64,000 bases of DNA from PALSA-505 sp963699015 (lineage in GTDB: Bacteria > Actinomycetota > Actinomycetes > Streptosporangiales > Streptosporangiaceae), in contig CAVOSX010000001.1 in the NCBI GenBank assembly GCA_963699015.1, positions 1,302,001 through 1,366,000 of the forward strand, written 5' to 3'. The notes below the pieces were generated by a model that saw only the letters and a program-made list of their open reading frames with translations, did not search any database and was not told the DNA's origin. Both the position numbers and the translations under genes were made by a program. Positions within the stretch are counted from its first letter, which is position 1, and the number at the start of each line of letters is the position of its first letter. Positions 1 to 8,439 of this stretch are shown here, piece after piece.

Positions 1-554
1 ATCCCGATCACCCTGGCCCCGGCGTCCAGCGCCCTGGTCAGGTCGGGCTCGGTGTGCACCTCGACGAGCGGGAGCATCCCGATCGACGCCGCGCGCTCGA
101 CCAGCGAGATCAGCGCGTTCTGCTCCAGCGCCGCTACGATCAGCAGGACGATGTCGGCGCCGTGCGCCCGCGCCTCCCAGAGCTGGTAGGAACCGACGAT
201 GAAGTCCTTGCACAGCACGGGCACGTGCACCGCGCTGCGCACCGCGGCCAGATCGGCCAGGCTGCCGCCGAACCGCCGCGCCTCGGTCAGCACGCTGATC
301 GCCCGGGCGCCGCCGGCCTCGTAGTCGGTGGCCAGCGCGGCCGGGTCGGAGATCACCGCCATCGAGCCCCGGGACGGGCTGTCCCGCTTCACCTCCGCGA
401 TGACGGTCACGTCATCGCCGCCGAGCGCGGCCAGCGCGTCCCGGCAGGACGGCGCCTGCCGCGCCCTCTCCTTGAGCTGGTCAAGCGCGACTTCCCGCTG
501 CCGCTGCCCGAGGTCGGCACGCACGCCTTCCAGGATCTCGTCGAGCACGCTCAC
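1..554 (-). CDS. trpC: Indole-3-glycerol phosphate synthase, partial (C-terminus lies outside the window)
   Basis: This enzyme closes the indole ring of tryptophan by converting CdRP to indole-3-glycerol phosphate in the cytoplasm. The visible part is about 184 residues of a TIM barrel. It shows VIAEVKRDSPSRG (catalytic Lys on strand 1), VLCKDFIV (second Lys) and PLVEVHTEPDL, all hallmark segments of TrpC. The GTG start overlaps the stop of the upstream response regulator as GTGA, which suggests translational coupling. The gene reads off the left edge, so the last third is not seen. The family assignment is secure from the motifs. Confidence 0.95.
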   Translation of the reverse strand, partial: MSVLDEILEGVRADLGQRQREVALDQLKERARQAPSCRDALAALGGDDVTVIAEVKRDSPSRGSMAVISDPAALATDYEAGGARAISVLTEARRFGGSLADLAAVRSAVHVPVLCKDFIVGSYQLWEARAHGADIVLLIVAALEQNALISLVERAASIGMLPLVEVHTEPDLTRALDAGARVIG

Positions 555-1517
555 GCGGTTTCGCTGTCCCCTCCGGTCGGATGCCCTGCGCCCACGATCG
601 TATCGGGAGCACTCCGGTGGCTAGCCTGCCCCCCGGGGTGGAGGCCGTCCGGGCAGCCGGCCGGGGCCGCCGTCGCGGTCTGCGGATCCAGTACGTAGCC
701 GATTCCCCGGACCGTGCGGATCCCGTGCCCCGGGCCGAGTTTGGCGCGCAGCTGCGCGATGTAGACGTCCACGGTCCTGTCGCCAGGGCCGGCGCTGCGG
801 CCCCACGCCGCCTGCCGCAGCCGGTGCCGGGTGACTGTCCGGCCCGCCTGCCGCGCCAGGCAGCTGAGCACGTCAAACTCGGTGCCGGTGAGCGCGATCT
901 CGGTCTCCGTCGAACGTCACCAGGCGCTGGCCGGGGCGCAGCCGCAGCCGGCCGGCCGCGTGCGGGGTGGCCGGGAGCCCGGGGCGCGCGGCGGCCCGCA
1001 CCCGGGCAACGAGCGCCCGCGGCCCGAACGGGCGGGTCAGGCAAGACTCCTGGCCGACCGCGAGGTCCTGGGGACGCAGCCCCGGCGCGGCCTGGCTGCC
1101 CTCGCCGCCCGTCAGGCAGATCAGCGGGACCCCCGGACCCGCTCCGGTGACGGCGAGCCGCGGCCTGCCCCGCCGCGACGACGGCGCCCCGCCGCGGACC
1201 AGCTTGCGGATGGCCCGGGCGTCGAGCCCGGGCATGGTCAGGTCGAGGACCACCGCTGCCGCGCCGGCGAGGGCGGCCAGCGCGGCCTCGGTCTCGGCGG
1301 CCGTGCGGGCGCACCGCACCCGCAGGCCCTCCTTGGCCAGGTAGCGGCGGATGAGCTCGGCCACGGCAGGGTCGTGCTCGGCGACCAGGATCTCGGCGGC
1401 CGGTCTCGGTACGGGGTCAGCGGGCGGCGTTTGGCTACGACTCCTCGGCCTGGGCGGGGGCCGCGACCGGCTCCGCGCCGCTGTCGGCGGTATCGGTGAG
1501 ATCCACGCCGCGGTCAA
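551..1517 (-). CDS. OmpR/PhoB-type response regulator, interrupted by a frameshift
   Basis: An N-terminal receiver domain begins at EILVAEHDPAV, has a phospho-acceptor candidate in VVLDLTMPGLD, and has Arg instead of the usual Lys in TRPFGP. A C-terminal winged helix follows (RTVDVYIAQLRAKLG, then TVRGIGYVLDP), typical of OmpR/PhoB regulators. The two halves lie in different frames. Removing one base near 908-912 joins VTFD to ETEIALTGTEFDVL, so I treat the break as a probable one-base insertion error. No ATG, GTG or TTG is available downstream of 1517, so the gene seems to overlap the preceding membrane-protein gene by about 80 bases. Its stop overlaps the trpC start. No partner kinase is visible. 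A regulator in this position of a trp operon is unusual, and its target is unknown. Confidence 0.75.
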
Positions 1518-2367
1518 GCGCCTCCCACAGCGCGGCCGCGTCGCCGTCGGGCTGCTGTGCGCGGGTACCCGCTGCGGTGCGGCCCGGGTCGGCTGGTCCC
1601 GGCTCGCCCGCCCGGGCCTCGGCGGCGGGGACGGGCCGGGACGCGGGGACCGCCGCGCCCGCGGCGGGGACGCCCGGGGATACGGGGGCCGCCGCGCCCG
1701 CGCCGGGAACGGCCGGGGACGCGGGGGCAGCAGCTCCGGCGGCCGGGACGGCCCCGGCGGCCGGAGCGGACGGGCCGCCCTCCGGGCGCGGGGGGACGCG
1801 CTGGTCGAACCGGGCCGACATCACCGCCCAGCGCGGCCCGCGCCAGGCCGCGGCCAGCCCCGCGGCGATCACCGCCACCGCGCCGATCAGCGCCGCCGCG
1901 CGCCACGGCCCGCTGGCCAGTACCACCCGGCTGGCCTGGCCGATGGCCGGCAGCGCGCCGCCAGACGGCACCCCGCCGCTGATCGCGGAATTCCCGCCGG
2001 GCAGCGAGCCGGCGAATCCGCCTGCCGCTGCCTGCCCGGACGCGGCGGCCAGCACGGACGCTTCGTGCACTGGCTCGCTGGCCAGCACCGCGATCCAGGC
2101 GCCCAGCCCGGCCATGGCGACGCCGACGAGCCGGCGGGCCACGCCCCGGGTCGCGATCACCGCGGCGAGGCAGGCCAGTGCCGCCAGCGCGAGCGCGCTG
2201 GCGGCCGGCAGGAGATCCTGCCCGGACACCGGTATCGATCCTGAGGGCAGCGGCCTGGGAGCGGTGTAGTCCACGCGGGCCCAGCCCTGCCGCAGCGCGA
2301 GGAGCACCAGGCCGGCCCCGGCGACGCACGCCGCGATCGCGGCACCGAACTGCCTGCGCGCCGTCAC
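1435..2367 (-). CDS. Trp-biosynthesis-associated transmembrane protein (TIGR02234-like)
   Basis: This protein of 310 residues has an N-terminal membrane anchor (residues about 8-25) and further hydrophobic segments near 50-75, 80-100 and 150-170. A long Ala/Pro/Gly-rich, probably disordered cytoplasmic tail follows. The architecture and the place between hisI and trpC match the conserved 'Trp operon associated membrane protein' of actinomycetes, whose function is not known. The GTG start is 37 bases after the hisI stop. In related genomes trpE normally sits just upstream, but here it is absent. The tail contains repeated PAAGA-type segments and overlaps the downstream regulator gene. Confidence 0.8.
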   Translation of the reverse strand: MTARRQFGAAIAACVAGAGLVLLALRQGWARVDYTAPRPLPSGSIPVSGQDLLPAASALALAALACLAAVIATRGVARRLVGVAMAGLGAWIAVLASEPVHEASVLAAASGQAAAGGFAGSLPGGNSAISGGVPSGGALPAIGQASRVVLASGPWRAAALIGAVAVIAAGLAAAWRGPRWAVMSARFDQRVPPRPEGGPSAPAAGAVPAAGAAAPASPAVPGAGAAAPVSPGVPAAGAAVPASRPVPAAEARAGEPGPADPGRTAAGTRAQQPDGDAAALWEALDRGVDLTDTADSGAEPVAAPAQAEES

Positions 2368-2403
2368 CTCACCACCGTCCCCGGTCGCTGCGTGGCGTCC
2401 AGC

Positions 2404-2793
2404 CTATGACCCGGTGGCCGGCGGCCGCGGCACGGCTGCCGGCAGCACCCCGGCGTCGAAGCACGTCCGGTCGCCGGTATGGCAGGCCCCGCCCACCTGG
2501 TCCACCTGCACCAGCACGGTGTCACCGTCGCAGTCGAGCGCCACCGACTTCACCCGCTGCTCGTGACCTGAGGTGGCGCCCTTGACCCAGTACTCCTGGC
2601 GGCTGCGGGACCAGTAGGTGCACCGCCCGGTGGTCAGGGTGCGGTGCAGCGCCTCGTCGTCCATCCAGCCGAGCATCAGCACCTCGCCGGTGTCGTACTG
2701 CTGCGCGATGGCCGGGAACAGGCCCGCCGCGTCCCGCTTGAGCCGCGCGGCGATCTCCGGATCCAGCCGTGAGGGCCGGCTGAGGCTGGTCAT
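2404..2793 (-). CDS. hisI: Phosphoribosyl-AMP cyclohydrolase
   Basis: HisI opens the adenine ring of PR-AMP in the third step of histidine synthesis. At 129 residues it is a normal-length stand-alone HisI without the HisE pyrophosphohydrolase domain. It shows the metal-binding DCDGD motif and the cysteine motif GACHTGDRTCF, together with LGWMDDEAL and TYWSRSRQEYW of the active site. It is separated from hisF by two plus-strand genes, so it is probably transcribed with the trp-side genes rather than with hisD-F. All catalytic residues that I can recognise are present. Confidence 0.97.
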   Translation of the reverse strand: MTSLSRPSRLDPEIAARLKRDAAGLFPAIAQQYDTGEVLMLGWMDDEALHRTLTTGRCTYWSRSRQEYWVKGATSGHEQRVKSVALDCDGDTVLVQVDQVGGACHTGDRTCFDAGVLPAAVPRPPATGS

Positions 2794-2955
2794 GTGGTCT
2801 CACTCCCTGGCGTCCGGATGCCGGCCCGCACCGCTGCCCGGGCGAGCGGGCCGTGTCCGGCCATGGCCGGCTGGTGGTCAGCATAGGACCTGCCCGCAAG
2901 CTCCGGCGGCGCCGCGGCATTCCCTCGCGTGGCCGGTAGCCCCTAGTCTCTTCCA

Positions 2956-3633
2956 ATGACCTACTCGCGGGATGAGCGAAGCGCGCTCTGCGCCCTGCTG
3001 GACGAGACGGGGCCGGCCGCGCCCACCCTCTGCGAAGGCTGGACCACGCTCGACCTGGCCGCCCACCTGGTGCTGCGCGAGCACCGCCCGGATGCCGGAA
3101 TGGGTATGCTCGGCGGGCCGCTGGCCGGGTACACCGCCCACGTGCAGAGCAGGATCGCCGGGCGGGTGCCCTACGCCCGCCTGGTCCAGACCATCCGCGA
3201 AGGGCCGCCGCGGTTTTCCCTGTTCGCCCTGCCTGGCGTGGATGAGCGGGCCAACCTGGCGGAGTATTTCGTGCACCACGAGGATGTCCGGCGGGCGGCG
3301 CCCGGCTGGCAGCCGCGCAAGCTCCCCCCCGAGCTCACCGAGCAGCTCTGGCAGCGGCTGCGGCTGCGCGCTACCCGGTTCATCCTGCGCAAGGTGCCGG
3401 TCGGGGTCGAGGTCGCCCGCGACGACGTGGACGCAGACCACGGTAACGGCGCCGACGGCGGTTCGCGGCAGCTGCGGATCACGATCAGGAACGGGACGCC
3501 GGTCGTGACCGTAGTGGGCGACCCGGCCGAGCTCACGTTGTGGGTGTTCGGCCGGACCTCGGCCGCGCGAGTCCGCCTGGAAGGCGCGGCCAAGCCGGTA
3601 AAAACGCTCACCGACGCGCGCTGGCGGCTGTGA
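2956..3633 (+). CDS. TIGR03085-family DinB/maleylpyruvate isomerase-like protein
   Basis: This protein of 225 residues has the TIGR03085 signature. It begins with an RSALCALLDETGP helix, followed by CEGWTTLDLAAHLVLREHRP, whose histidines fit the metal site of the DinB/MDMPI four-helix fold. The C-terminal half (VTVVGDPAELTLWVFGR) resembles the SCP2-like part of mycothiol-dependent maleylpyruvate isomerases. The molecular function is not established. It is divergent from hisI, with 162 bases between the two starts, and it commonly accompanies his genes in actinomycetes. The ATG start fits the beginning of the conserved domain. Confidence 0.85.
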   Translation: MTYSRDERSALCALLDETGPAAPTLCEGWTTLDLAAHLVLREHRPDAGMGMLGGPLAGYTAHVQSRIAGRVPYARLVQTIREGPPRFSLFALPGVDERANLAEYFVHHEDVRRAAPGWQPRKLPPELTEQLWQRLRLRATRFILRKVPVGVEVARDDVDADHGNGADGGSRQLRITIRNGTPVVTVVGDPAELTLWVFGRTSAARVRLEGAAKPVKTLTDARWRL

Positions 3634-3784
3634 CCCTCCGCCCCGCCTCCGTGATCACTTCCACATGGCATGCGCTACGGCCGGCTTGTGACCCACTTTG
3701 TCCCGGTTTGCGGCGCCGCAATGCATGACGTGTCACGATGATCATGGCGTGGCGGCGTGGCGGGGCCACGGAAAGGAAGCACTT

Positions 3785-4522
3785 ATGCAGGCACTTGGCG
3801 TTGACATCGGCGGTAGCGGGATCAAGGCCGCGCCGGTGGACCTGACCACGGGCAGGCTGCTGGCCGAGCGGCGCAAGGTCGAAACCCCGCAGCCGTCCGC
3901 CCCGAAGGCGGTCGCCGCCGTGGTGGCCGAGCTCACCAGGTCGTTCAGCTGGCCCGGTCCGGTGGGCATCACCTTTCCCGGCGTCGTGGTGGACGGCACG
4001 ACCCGGACCGCGGCCAACGTCGATCGCGCCTGGATCGGGCTGGACGCACGGACGCTGCTGGCCGGGGCCATCGGCCTGGAGGTGCGCATGATCAACGACG
4101 CCGACGCCGCGGGCATGGCCGAGATCGCGTTCGGCGCCGGGAAGGGCGTGGCCGGCACGGTGCTGATGCTCACCTTCGGCACCGGGATCGGCAGCGCGCT
4201 GTTCACCGACGGCACCCTGGTGCCGAACACCGAGTTCGGCCACATCCAGATGCACGGCGCCGACGCGGAGAAGCGGGCATCCGAGCACGCCCGGGAGGCG
4301 CACGGCCTGAGCTGGGAGAAATGGGCCGGCCGGGTGGATGAATACCTGCAGCATATGGAGGCGCTGCTTTCCCCCCAGCTGATCATCATCGGCGGCGGGG
4401 TGAGCAGGAAGTCGGATAAGTTCCTGCCACTGCTGACCGGCATCCAGGCGCCCATCGTGCACGCGGCCCTGCACAACGACGCGGGCATCGTCGGCGCGGC
4501 CATGAACGCCTCGCCGCGCTGA
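3785..4522 (+). CDS. ppgK: Polyphosphate glucokinase
   Basis: PpgK phosphorylates glucose with polyphosphate (and ATP) in the cytoplasm. At 245 residues this is a ROK-type kinase. It has the phosphate loop VDIGGSGIK at the N-terminus, the catalytic Asp region MINDADAAGM, the second phosphate motif LTFGTGIGSAL, and ELGH-like EFGHIQ. I chose the ATG at 3785 because a GGAAAGGAAG ribosome-binding site lies just upstream and the ROK fold begins at once. The longer upstream extension in the same frame looks non-coding. The gene is convergent with hisF. Confidence 0.93.
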   Translation: MQALGVDIGGSGIKAAPVDLTTGRLLAERRKVETPQPSAPKAVAAVVAELTRSFSWPGPVGITFPGVVVDGTTRTAANVDRAWIGLDARTLLAGAIGLEVRMINDADAAGMAEIAFGAGKGVAGTVLMLTFGTGIGSALFTDGTLVPNTEFGHIQMHGADAEKRASEHAREAHGLSWEKWAGRVDEYLQHMEALLSPQLIIIGGGVSRKSDKFLPLLTGIQAPIVHAALHNDAGIVGAAMNASPR

Positions 4523-4594
4523 CCCGGGTACCAGCGGGCCGGGCATGGCCGTACCGGCAGGAGCGACGCGGCAGGCCCCTGACCGGCCCCGCGG

Positions 4595-5363
4595 TCAGCG
4601 GACGACGTGACCGGTGGCGCGCAGCGCGTCCTTGACCTCGCCGATCCGCAGCCGGCCGAAGTGGAACACGGTCGCGGCCAGCACCGCGTTGGCGCCGGCG
4701 TCAACGGCGGGGCCGAAGTCCGCCGCGCGGCCAGCGCCGCCGCTGGCGATCAGCGGAACGTTCACCGCGGCCCTGACCGCCCCGATGAGCTCGGTGTCGA
4801 ACCCGGTCGCCGTGCCGTCGGCGTCCATCGAGTTCAGCAGGATCTCGCCGGCGCCGAGTCGCGCGCCGCGGCGGGCCCAGCCCACCGCGTCGATACCGGT
4901 GCCGCGCCGGCCGCCATGCGTGGTCACCTCGAACCCGGACGCGCAGCCGGTCCCCGGCGACCGGCGCGCGTCCACCGACAAGACGATGCACTGCGCGCCG
5001 AACCGGGCGGCCGCCTCCCCGAGCAGCTCCGGCCTGGCCACCGCGGCCGTGTTCAGCGACACCTTGTCCGCCCCGGCGCGCAGCAGCCGGTCCACGTCGT
5101 CCGCGCTGCGCACGCCGCCGCCCACGGTCAGCGGGATGAACACCTGCTCCGCGGTCCGCGTGACCGCCTCGTACCTGGTCTGCCGTGCATCGCTGGACGC
5201 GGTGATGTCGAGGAAGGCGATCTCGTCCGCGCCGTCGGCGTCGTAGGCGGCGGCCAGCTCCGCAGGGTCGCCGGCGTCCCGCAGAATCCCGGAAGTTCAC
5301 GCCCTTGACCACGCGGCCGCCGTCCACGTCCAGGCAGGGGATCACCCGCACCGCAACGGTCAC
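4595..5363 (-). CDS. hisF: Imidazole glycerol phosphate synthase cyclase subunit, one-base frameshift
   Basis: HisF uses ammonia from HisH to form imidazole glycerol phosphate and AICAR. The N-terminus VTVAVRVIPCLDVDGG (catalytic Asp in CLDV) lies in a different frame from the rest. An extra base near 5286-5288 breaks the reading after GVNFRD. Removing it restores FRDLRDAGDPAELAAAYDADGADE and a 255-residue protein of normal length. The second catalytic Asp is in LLNSMDADGT, and TVGGGVRSADD and ASGGAGRAADF are the phosphate-binding loops. The GTG start at 5363 matches the usual family start. The break is most likely a sequencing error, since the pathway is otherwise complete here. Confidence 0.93.
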
Positions 5364-5385
5364 CGGCCGCCCGCCCCGGCCATCG

Positions 5386-6126
5386 TCACGCCGCCACCGC
5401 ATCGAGCGCCTGCTGCAGGGTGAACTCGCCCGCGTACAGCGCCTTGCCCACGATCGCGCCCTCCACGCCCAGCGGAGCCAGCGCAGCGACCGCACGCAGG
5501 TCATCCAGCCCGGACACGCCGCCGCTGGCGATGACCGGGCGCCTGGTGCGCGCGCACACCAGGCGCAGCAGGCCAAGATTGCACCCGGTCAGCGTGCCGT
5601 CCCTGGTCACGTCGGTGACCACGTACCGGGCACAGCCCTCGGCCTCCAGCCGGTCCAGGACGTCGGTCAGCTCGCCGCCGTCGGCCGTCCAGCCGCGGGC
5701 GGCCAGCCGCGTTCCGCGCACGTCCAGGCCCACCGCGACCCGCTCGCCCTGGGCGGCGATGACCGACCGGACCCAGTCCGGGCGCTCCAGCGCGGCGGTG
5801 CCGATGTTCACCCGCGCGCACCCGGTGGCCAGGGCGGCGGCCAGTGAGTCGTCGTCGCGGATGCCGCCGGACAGCTCGACCGCGATGTCGAGCCTGCGCA
5901 CCACGGCGGCGATCAGGGCGGCGTTGGAGCCGCGGCCGAACGCGGCGTCCAGGTCCACCAGGTGCACCCAGCTGGCCCCCGCCTGCTGCCAGGCCAGGGC
6001 GGCCTGCACCGGGTCGCCGTAGCTGGTCTGCGAGCCCGCCTCGCCGCGGACCAGGCGCACCGCCTGGCCGGCCGCGACGTCCACCGCGGGCAGCAGCGTG
6101 AACGGCTGCGGCCGCGCCGTGCTCAC
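5386..6126 (-). CDS. priA: Bifunctional HisA/TrpF isomerase PriA
   Basis: This is a ProFAR isomerase of 246 residues with a TIM barrel. The catalytic aspartates are in LLPAVDVAAGQ and TDVTRDGTLTG, and the phosphate-binding loops are ELSGGIRDDD and ASGGVSGLDD. In actinomycetes this protein is PriA, which also carries out the TrpF step of tryptophan synthesis. No trpF is seen beside trpC here, which agrees with that, but the rest of the genome is not visible. The gene lies between hisH and hisF, and its start overlaps the hisH stop by four bases (ATGA-type junction). Confidence 0.93.
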   Translation of the reverse strand: MSTARPQPFTLLPAVDVAAGQAVRLVRGEAGSQTSYGDPVQAALAWQQAGASWVHLVDLDAAFGRGSNAALIAAVVRRLDIAVELSGGIRDDDSLAAALATGCARVNIGTAALERPDWVRSVIAAQGERVAVGLDVRGTRLAARGWTADGGELTDVLDRLEAEGCARYVVTDVTRDGTLTGCNLGLLRLVCARTRRPVIASGGVSGLDDLRAVAALAPLGVEGAIVGKALYAGEFTLQQALDAVAA

Positions 6127-6764
6127 AGCACCTCCAGCCAGTTGGCCAGCACCGCGGCGCCGGCGTCGCCCGACTTCTCCGGGTGGAACTGGGTCGCCGA
6201 CAGCGGCCCGTGCTCGGCCGCGGCGATGAACGGCTCGCCGTGCTCGGCCCAGGTCAGCCGGGGCTCAGCCAGCCGGCCGCTGGCCTTCCAGGGGCACGAG
6301 GTGGCCGCGTAGGAATGCACGAAGTAAAACCGGGCGGCCGGGTCCAGCCCCGCGAACAGCACCGAGCCCTCCGGCGGGCGCACCGTGTTCCAGCCCATGT
6401 GCGGCAGCACCGACGCGGCCAGCCGGGTCACCGTGCCCGGCCACTCGCCGCAGCCCGGGGTGCGCACGCCGTGCTCTTCGCCGGCCTCGAACATCACCTG
6501 CATGCCCACGCAGATGCCCAGTACCGGCCGCCCCCCGGCGAGCCTGCGGTCGATGATCATGTCGCCGCGGACGGCGCGCAGGCCCGACATGCACGCGGCG
6601 AACGCGCCGACCCCCGGTACGACGAGCCCGTCGCAGTCCAGCGCGGCGGCGAAGTCGCCGGTCACGTCGACCTGGGCGCCGGCCCGGGCCAGGGCCCGCT
6701 GCGCGGACCGCAGGTTGCCCGAGCCGTAATCGAGGACGACGACCCTGGGCCGGGTCGCGCTCAC
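6123..6764 (-). CDS. hisH: Imidazole glycerol phosphate synthase glutamine amidotransferase subunit
   Basis: HisH hydrolyses glutamine and channels ammonia to HisF. The protein of 213 residues has the class I amidotransferase triad: Cys in LGICVGMQVMF, and His and Glu in TQFHPEKSGD. The oxyanion region is VVPGVGAF, and the N-terminus VVVLDYGSGNLRS is typical. It overlaps both priA and hisB by four bases, so the genes are probably translationally coupled. Confidence 0.97.
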   Translation of the reverse strand: MSATRPRVVVLDYGSGNLRSAQRALARAGAQVDVTGDFAAALDCDGLVVPGVGAFAACMSGLRAVRGDMIIDRRLAGGRPVLGICVGMQVMFEAGEEHGVRTPGCGEWPGTVTRLAASVLPHMGWNTVRPPEGSVLFAGLDPAARFYFVHSYAATSCPWKASGRLAEPRLTWAEHGEPFIAAAEHGPLSATQFHPEKSGDAGAAVLANWLEVL

Positions 6765-7351
6765 AGCACGCCCTTCGTGCTCGGCACCCCGCCGGCCCGC
6801 GGATCGGGGGCGGCCGCGGCGCGCAGTGCGCGGGCCACCGCCTTGAACTGCGCCTCCACGATGTGGTGCGGGTTACGGCCGGAAAGCACGAGGACGTGCA
6901 GGCAGATCCCGGCCGCCATGGCCAGGGTCTGGAAGAAGTGGCCGGTGAGCGTGGTGTCGAAGGTCCCGATCAGCGGCGGCATCCGGTCCGGCTCGCGGTG
7001 CACCACGTACGGCCGGCCGGACAGGTCCACCGCCGCCTGCACCAGCGCCTCGTCCAGCGGCACGACCGCGCTGCCGAACCGGCAGATCCCCGACTTGTCG
7101 CCCAGCGCCTGCCGCAGCGCGTCGCCGAGCACGATCGCCGTGTCCTCCACCGTGTGGTGCGCGTCCACTTCGGTGTCGCCGCTGGCCCGCACGCTCAGGT
7201 CGAGGCTGGCGTGCTTGCCCAGCTGGGCGAGCATGTGGTCGAAGAACGGCACCCCGGTGGTGACGTCAACCACCCCGGCCCCGTCCAGGTCAAGCTCCAC
7301 CAGGACCTGGGTCTCGCTGGTGTGCCGCTCCACCCGCGCAACCCGGTTCAT
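6761..7351 (-). CDS. hisB: Imidazoleglycerol-phosphate dehydratase
   Basis: HisB removes water from imidazole glycerol phosphate. It is the 196-residue stand-alone dehydratase, without the phosphatase domain found in enterobacterial HisB. The manganese-binding histidine motifs are present: FFDHMLAQLGKHA, VDAHHTVEDTA and the C-terminal RNPHHIVEAQFKA. I chose the ATG at 7351 because it starts MNRVARVERHTSET, matching the family, and overlaps the hisC stop as ATGA. A longer reading frame to 7438 would run inside hisC. Confidence 0.97.
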   Translation of the reverse strand: MNRVARVERHTSETQVLVELDLDGAGVVDVTTGVPFFDHMLAQLGKHASLDLSVRASGDTEVDAHHTVEDTAIVLGDALRQALGDKSGICRFGSAVVPLDEALVQAAVDLSGRPYVVHREPDRMPPLIGTFDTTLTGHFFQTLAMAAGICLHVLVLSGRNPHHIVEAQFKAVARALRAAAAPDPRAGGVPSTKGVL

Positions 7352-8439
7352 CGCCCGCCCCCGGCCGCGAGCACGCCGGTCAGGGCGGAACGGAACGCGG
7401 CCATCTCGTCGGCAGTCCCGATGGTCACCCGCAGCCACCCGGGCGGGCCCGTCTCGCGCACGAGCACGCCGGCCCCGAGCAGCCCCTGCCAGACGGCGTG
7501 CCGGTCGCGCAGCCCGCCGAACAGCACGAAGTTGGCATCGGATGCGGCCACGTCCAGGCCGCGGCCGCGCAGCCAGGCCACGGTCCGGTCCCGCTCGGCG
7601 CGCAGCTCGGCCACCCGTCCCAGCAGCTCGGCCGCGTGGCCGAGCGCGGCCCGCGCCGCCGCCTGGGTCAGCGCGGACAGGTGGTAGGGCAGCCGGACCA
7701 GCAGCAGCGCATCCACGACCGCCGGGGCGGCCGCCAGGTAGCCCACCCGGGCGCCGGCCAGCGCGAACGCCTTGGACATGGTCCGGGTGACGACGAGCCG
7801 GCCGAAGCCGGGCAGCAAGGTGAGTGCACTGCGCGTCCGGTTCCGGGCGAACTCGGCGTAAGCCTCGTCCACGACGACCATGCCCGGGGCTGCCGCGCAG
7901 ACAGCCTCGATCACCCCGAGCGGCAGCGCGGCCCCGGTCGGGTTGTTCGGCGAGGTGAGAAACACCAGGTCGGGAGCCGCTTCGCGGACCAGGGCCGCGG
8001 CGCGCCCTGCGTCGAGCCCGAAGTCATCCGCGCGCCCGCCAGACAGCCACCCGGTGCCCGTGGTCCTGGCGATCAGCGGGTGCATCGAGTACGAAGGCTC
8101 GAACCCCAGCGCCGTGCGGCCGGGACCGCCGAACGCCTGCAGCAGCTGCTGGAGGATCTCGTTGGACCCGTTGGCCGCCCACACGTGGCGCGCGGTCAGC
8201 CCGTGCCCCAGGTAGCCGGCCAGGTCGGCCCGCAGCGCCACCGCATCCCGGTCCGGGTAGCGGTTGAGGCTGGCCGCCGCCGCGGCCGCGGCGGCGGCGA
8301 TGGCCGCGATCACCGGCGCCGGCGGCGGATAGGGATTCTCATTGGTATTCAGCCGAACGGGCACGTCCAGCTGTGGCGCTCCATACGGCTCAAGCCCGGC
8401 CAGATCGGCCCGCAGCGGCAGCGTCACCGGCATGATCAT
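7348..8439 (-). CDS. hisC: Histidinol-phosphate aminotransferase
   Basis: This is a PLP-dependent class I/II aminotransferase that makes histidinol phosphate from imidazole acetol phosphate and glutamate. The protein of 363 residues shows RLNTNENPYPPP at the N-terminus, VFLTSPNNPTG, VVVDEAYAEF (PLP Asp/Tyr) and the Schiff-base lysine in TRTMSKAFALAGARVGY. The ATG at 8439 overlaps the hisD stop as ATGA. A second ATG two codons later (8433) is also possible. Confidence 0.96.
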   Translation of the reverse strand: MIMPVTLPLRADLAGLEPYGAPQLDVPVRLNTNENPYPPPAPVIAAIAAAAAAAAASLNRYPDRDAVALRADLAGYLGHGLTARHVWAANGSNEILQQLLQAFGGPGRTALGFEPSYSMHPLIARTTGTGWLSGGRADDFGLDAGRAAALVREAAPDLVFLTSPNNPTGAALPLGVIEAVCAAAPGMVVVDEAYAEFARNRTRSALTLLPGFGRLVVTRTMSKAFALAGARVGYLAAAPAVVDALLLVRLPYHLSALTQAAARAALGHAAELLGRVAELRAERDRTVAWLRGRGLDVAASDANFVLFGGLRDRHAVWQGLLGAGVLVRETGPPGWLRVTIGTADEMAAFRSALTGVLAAGGGR

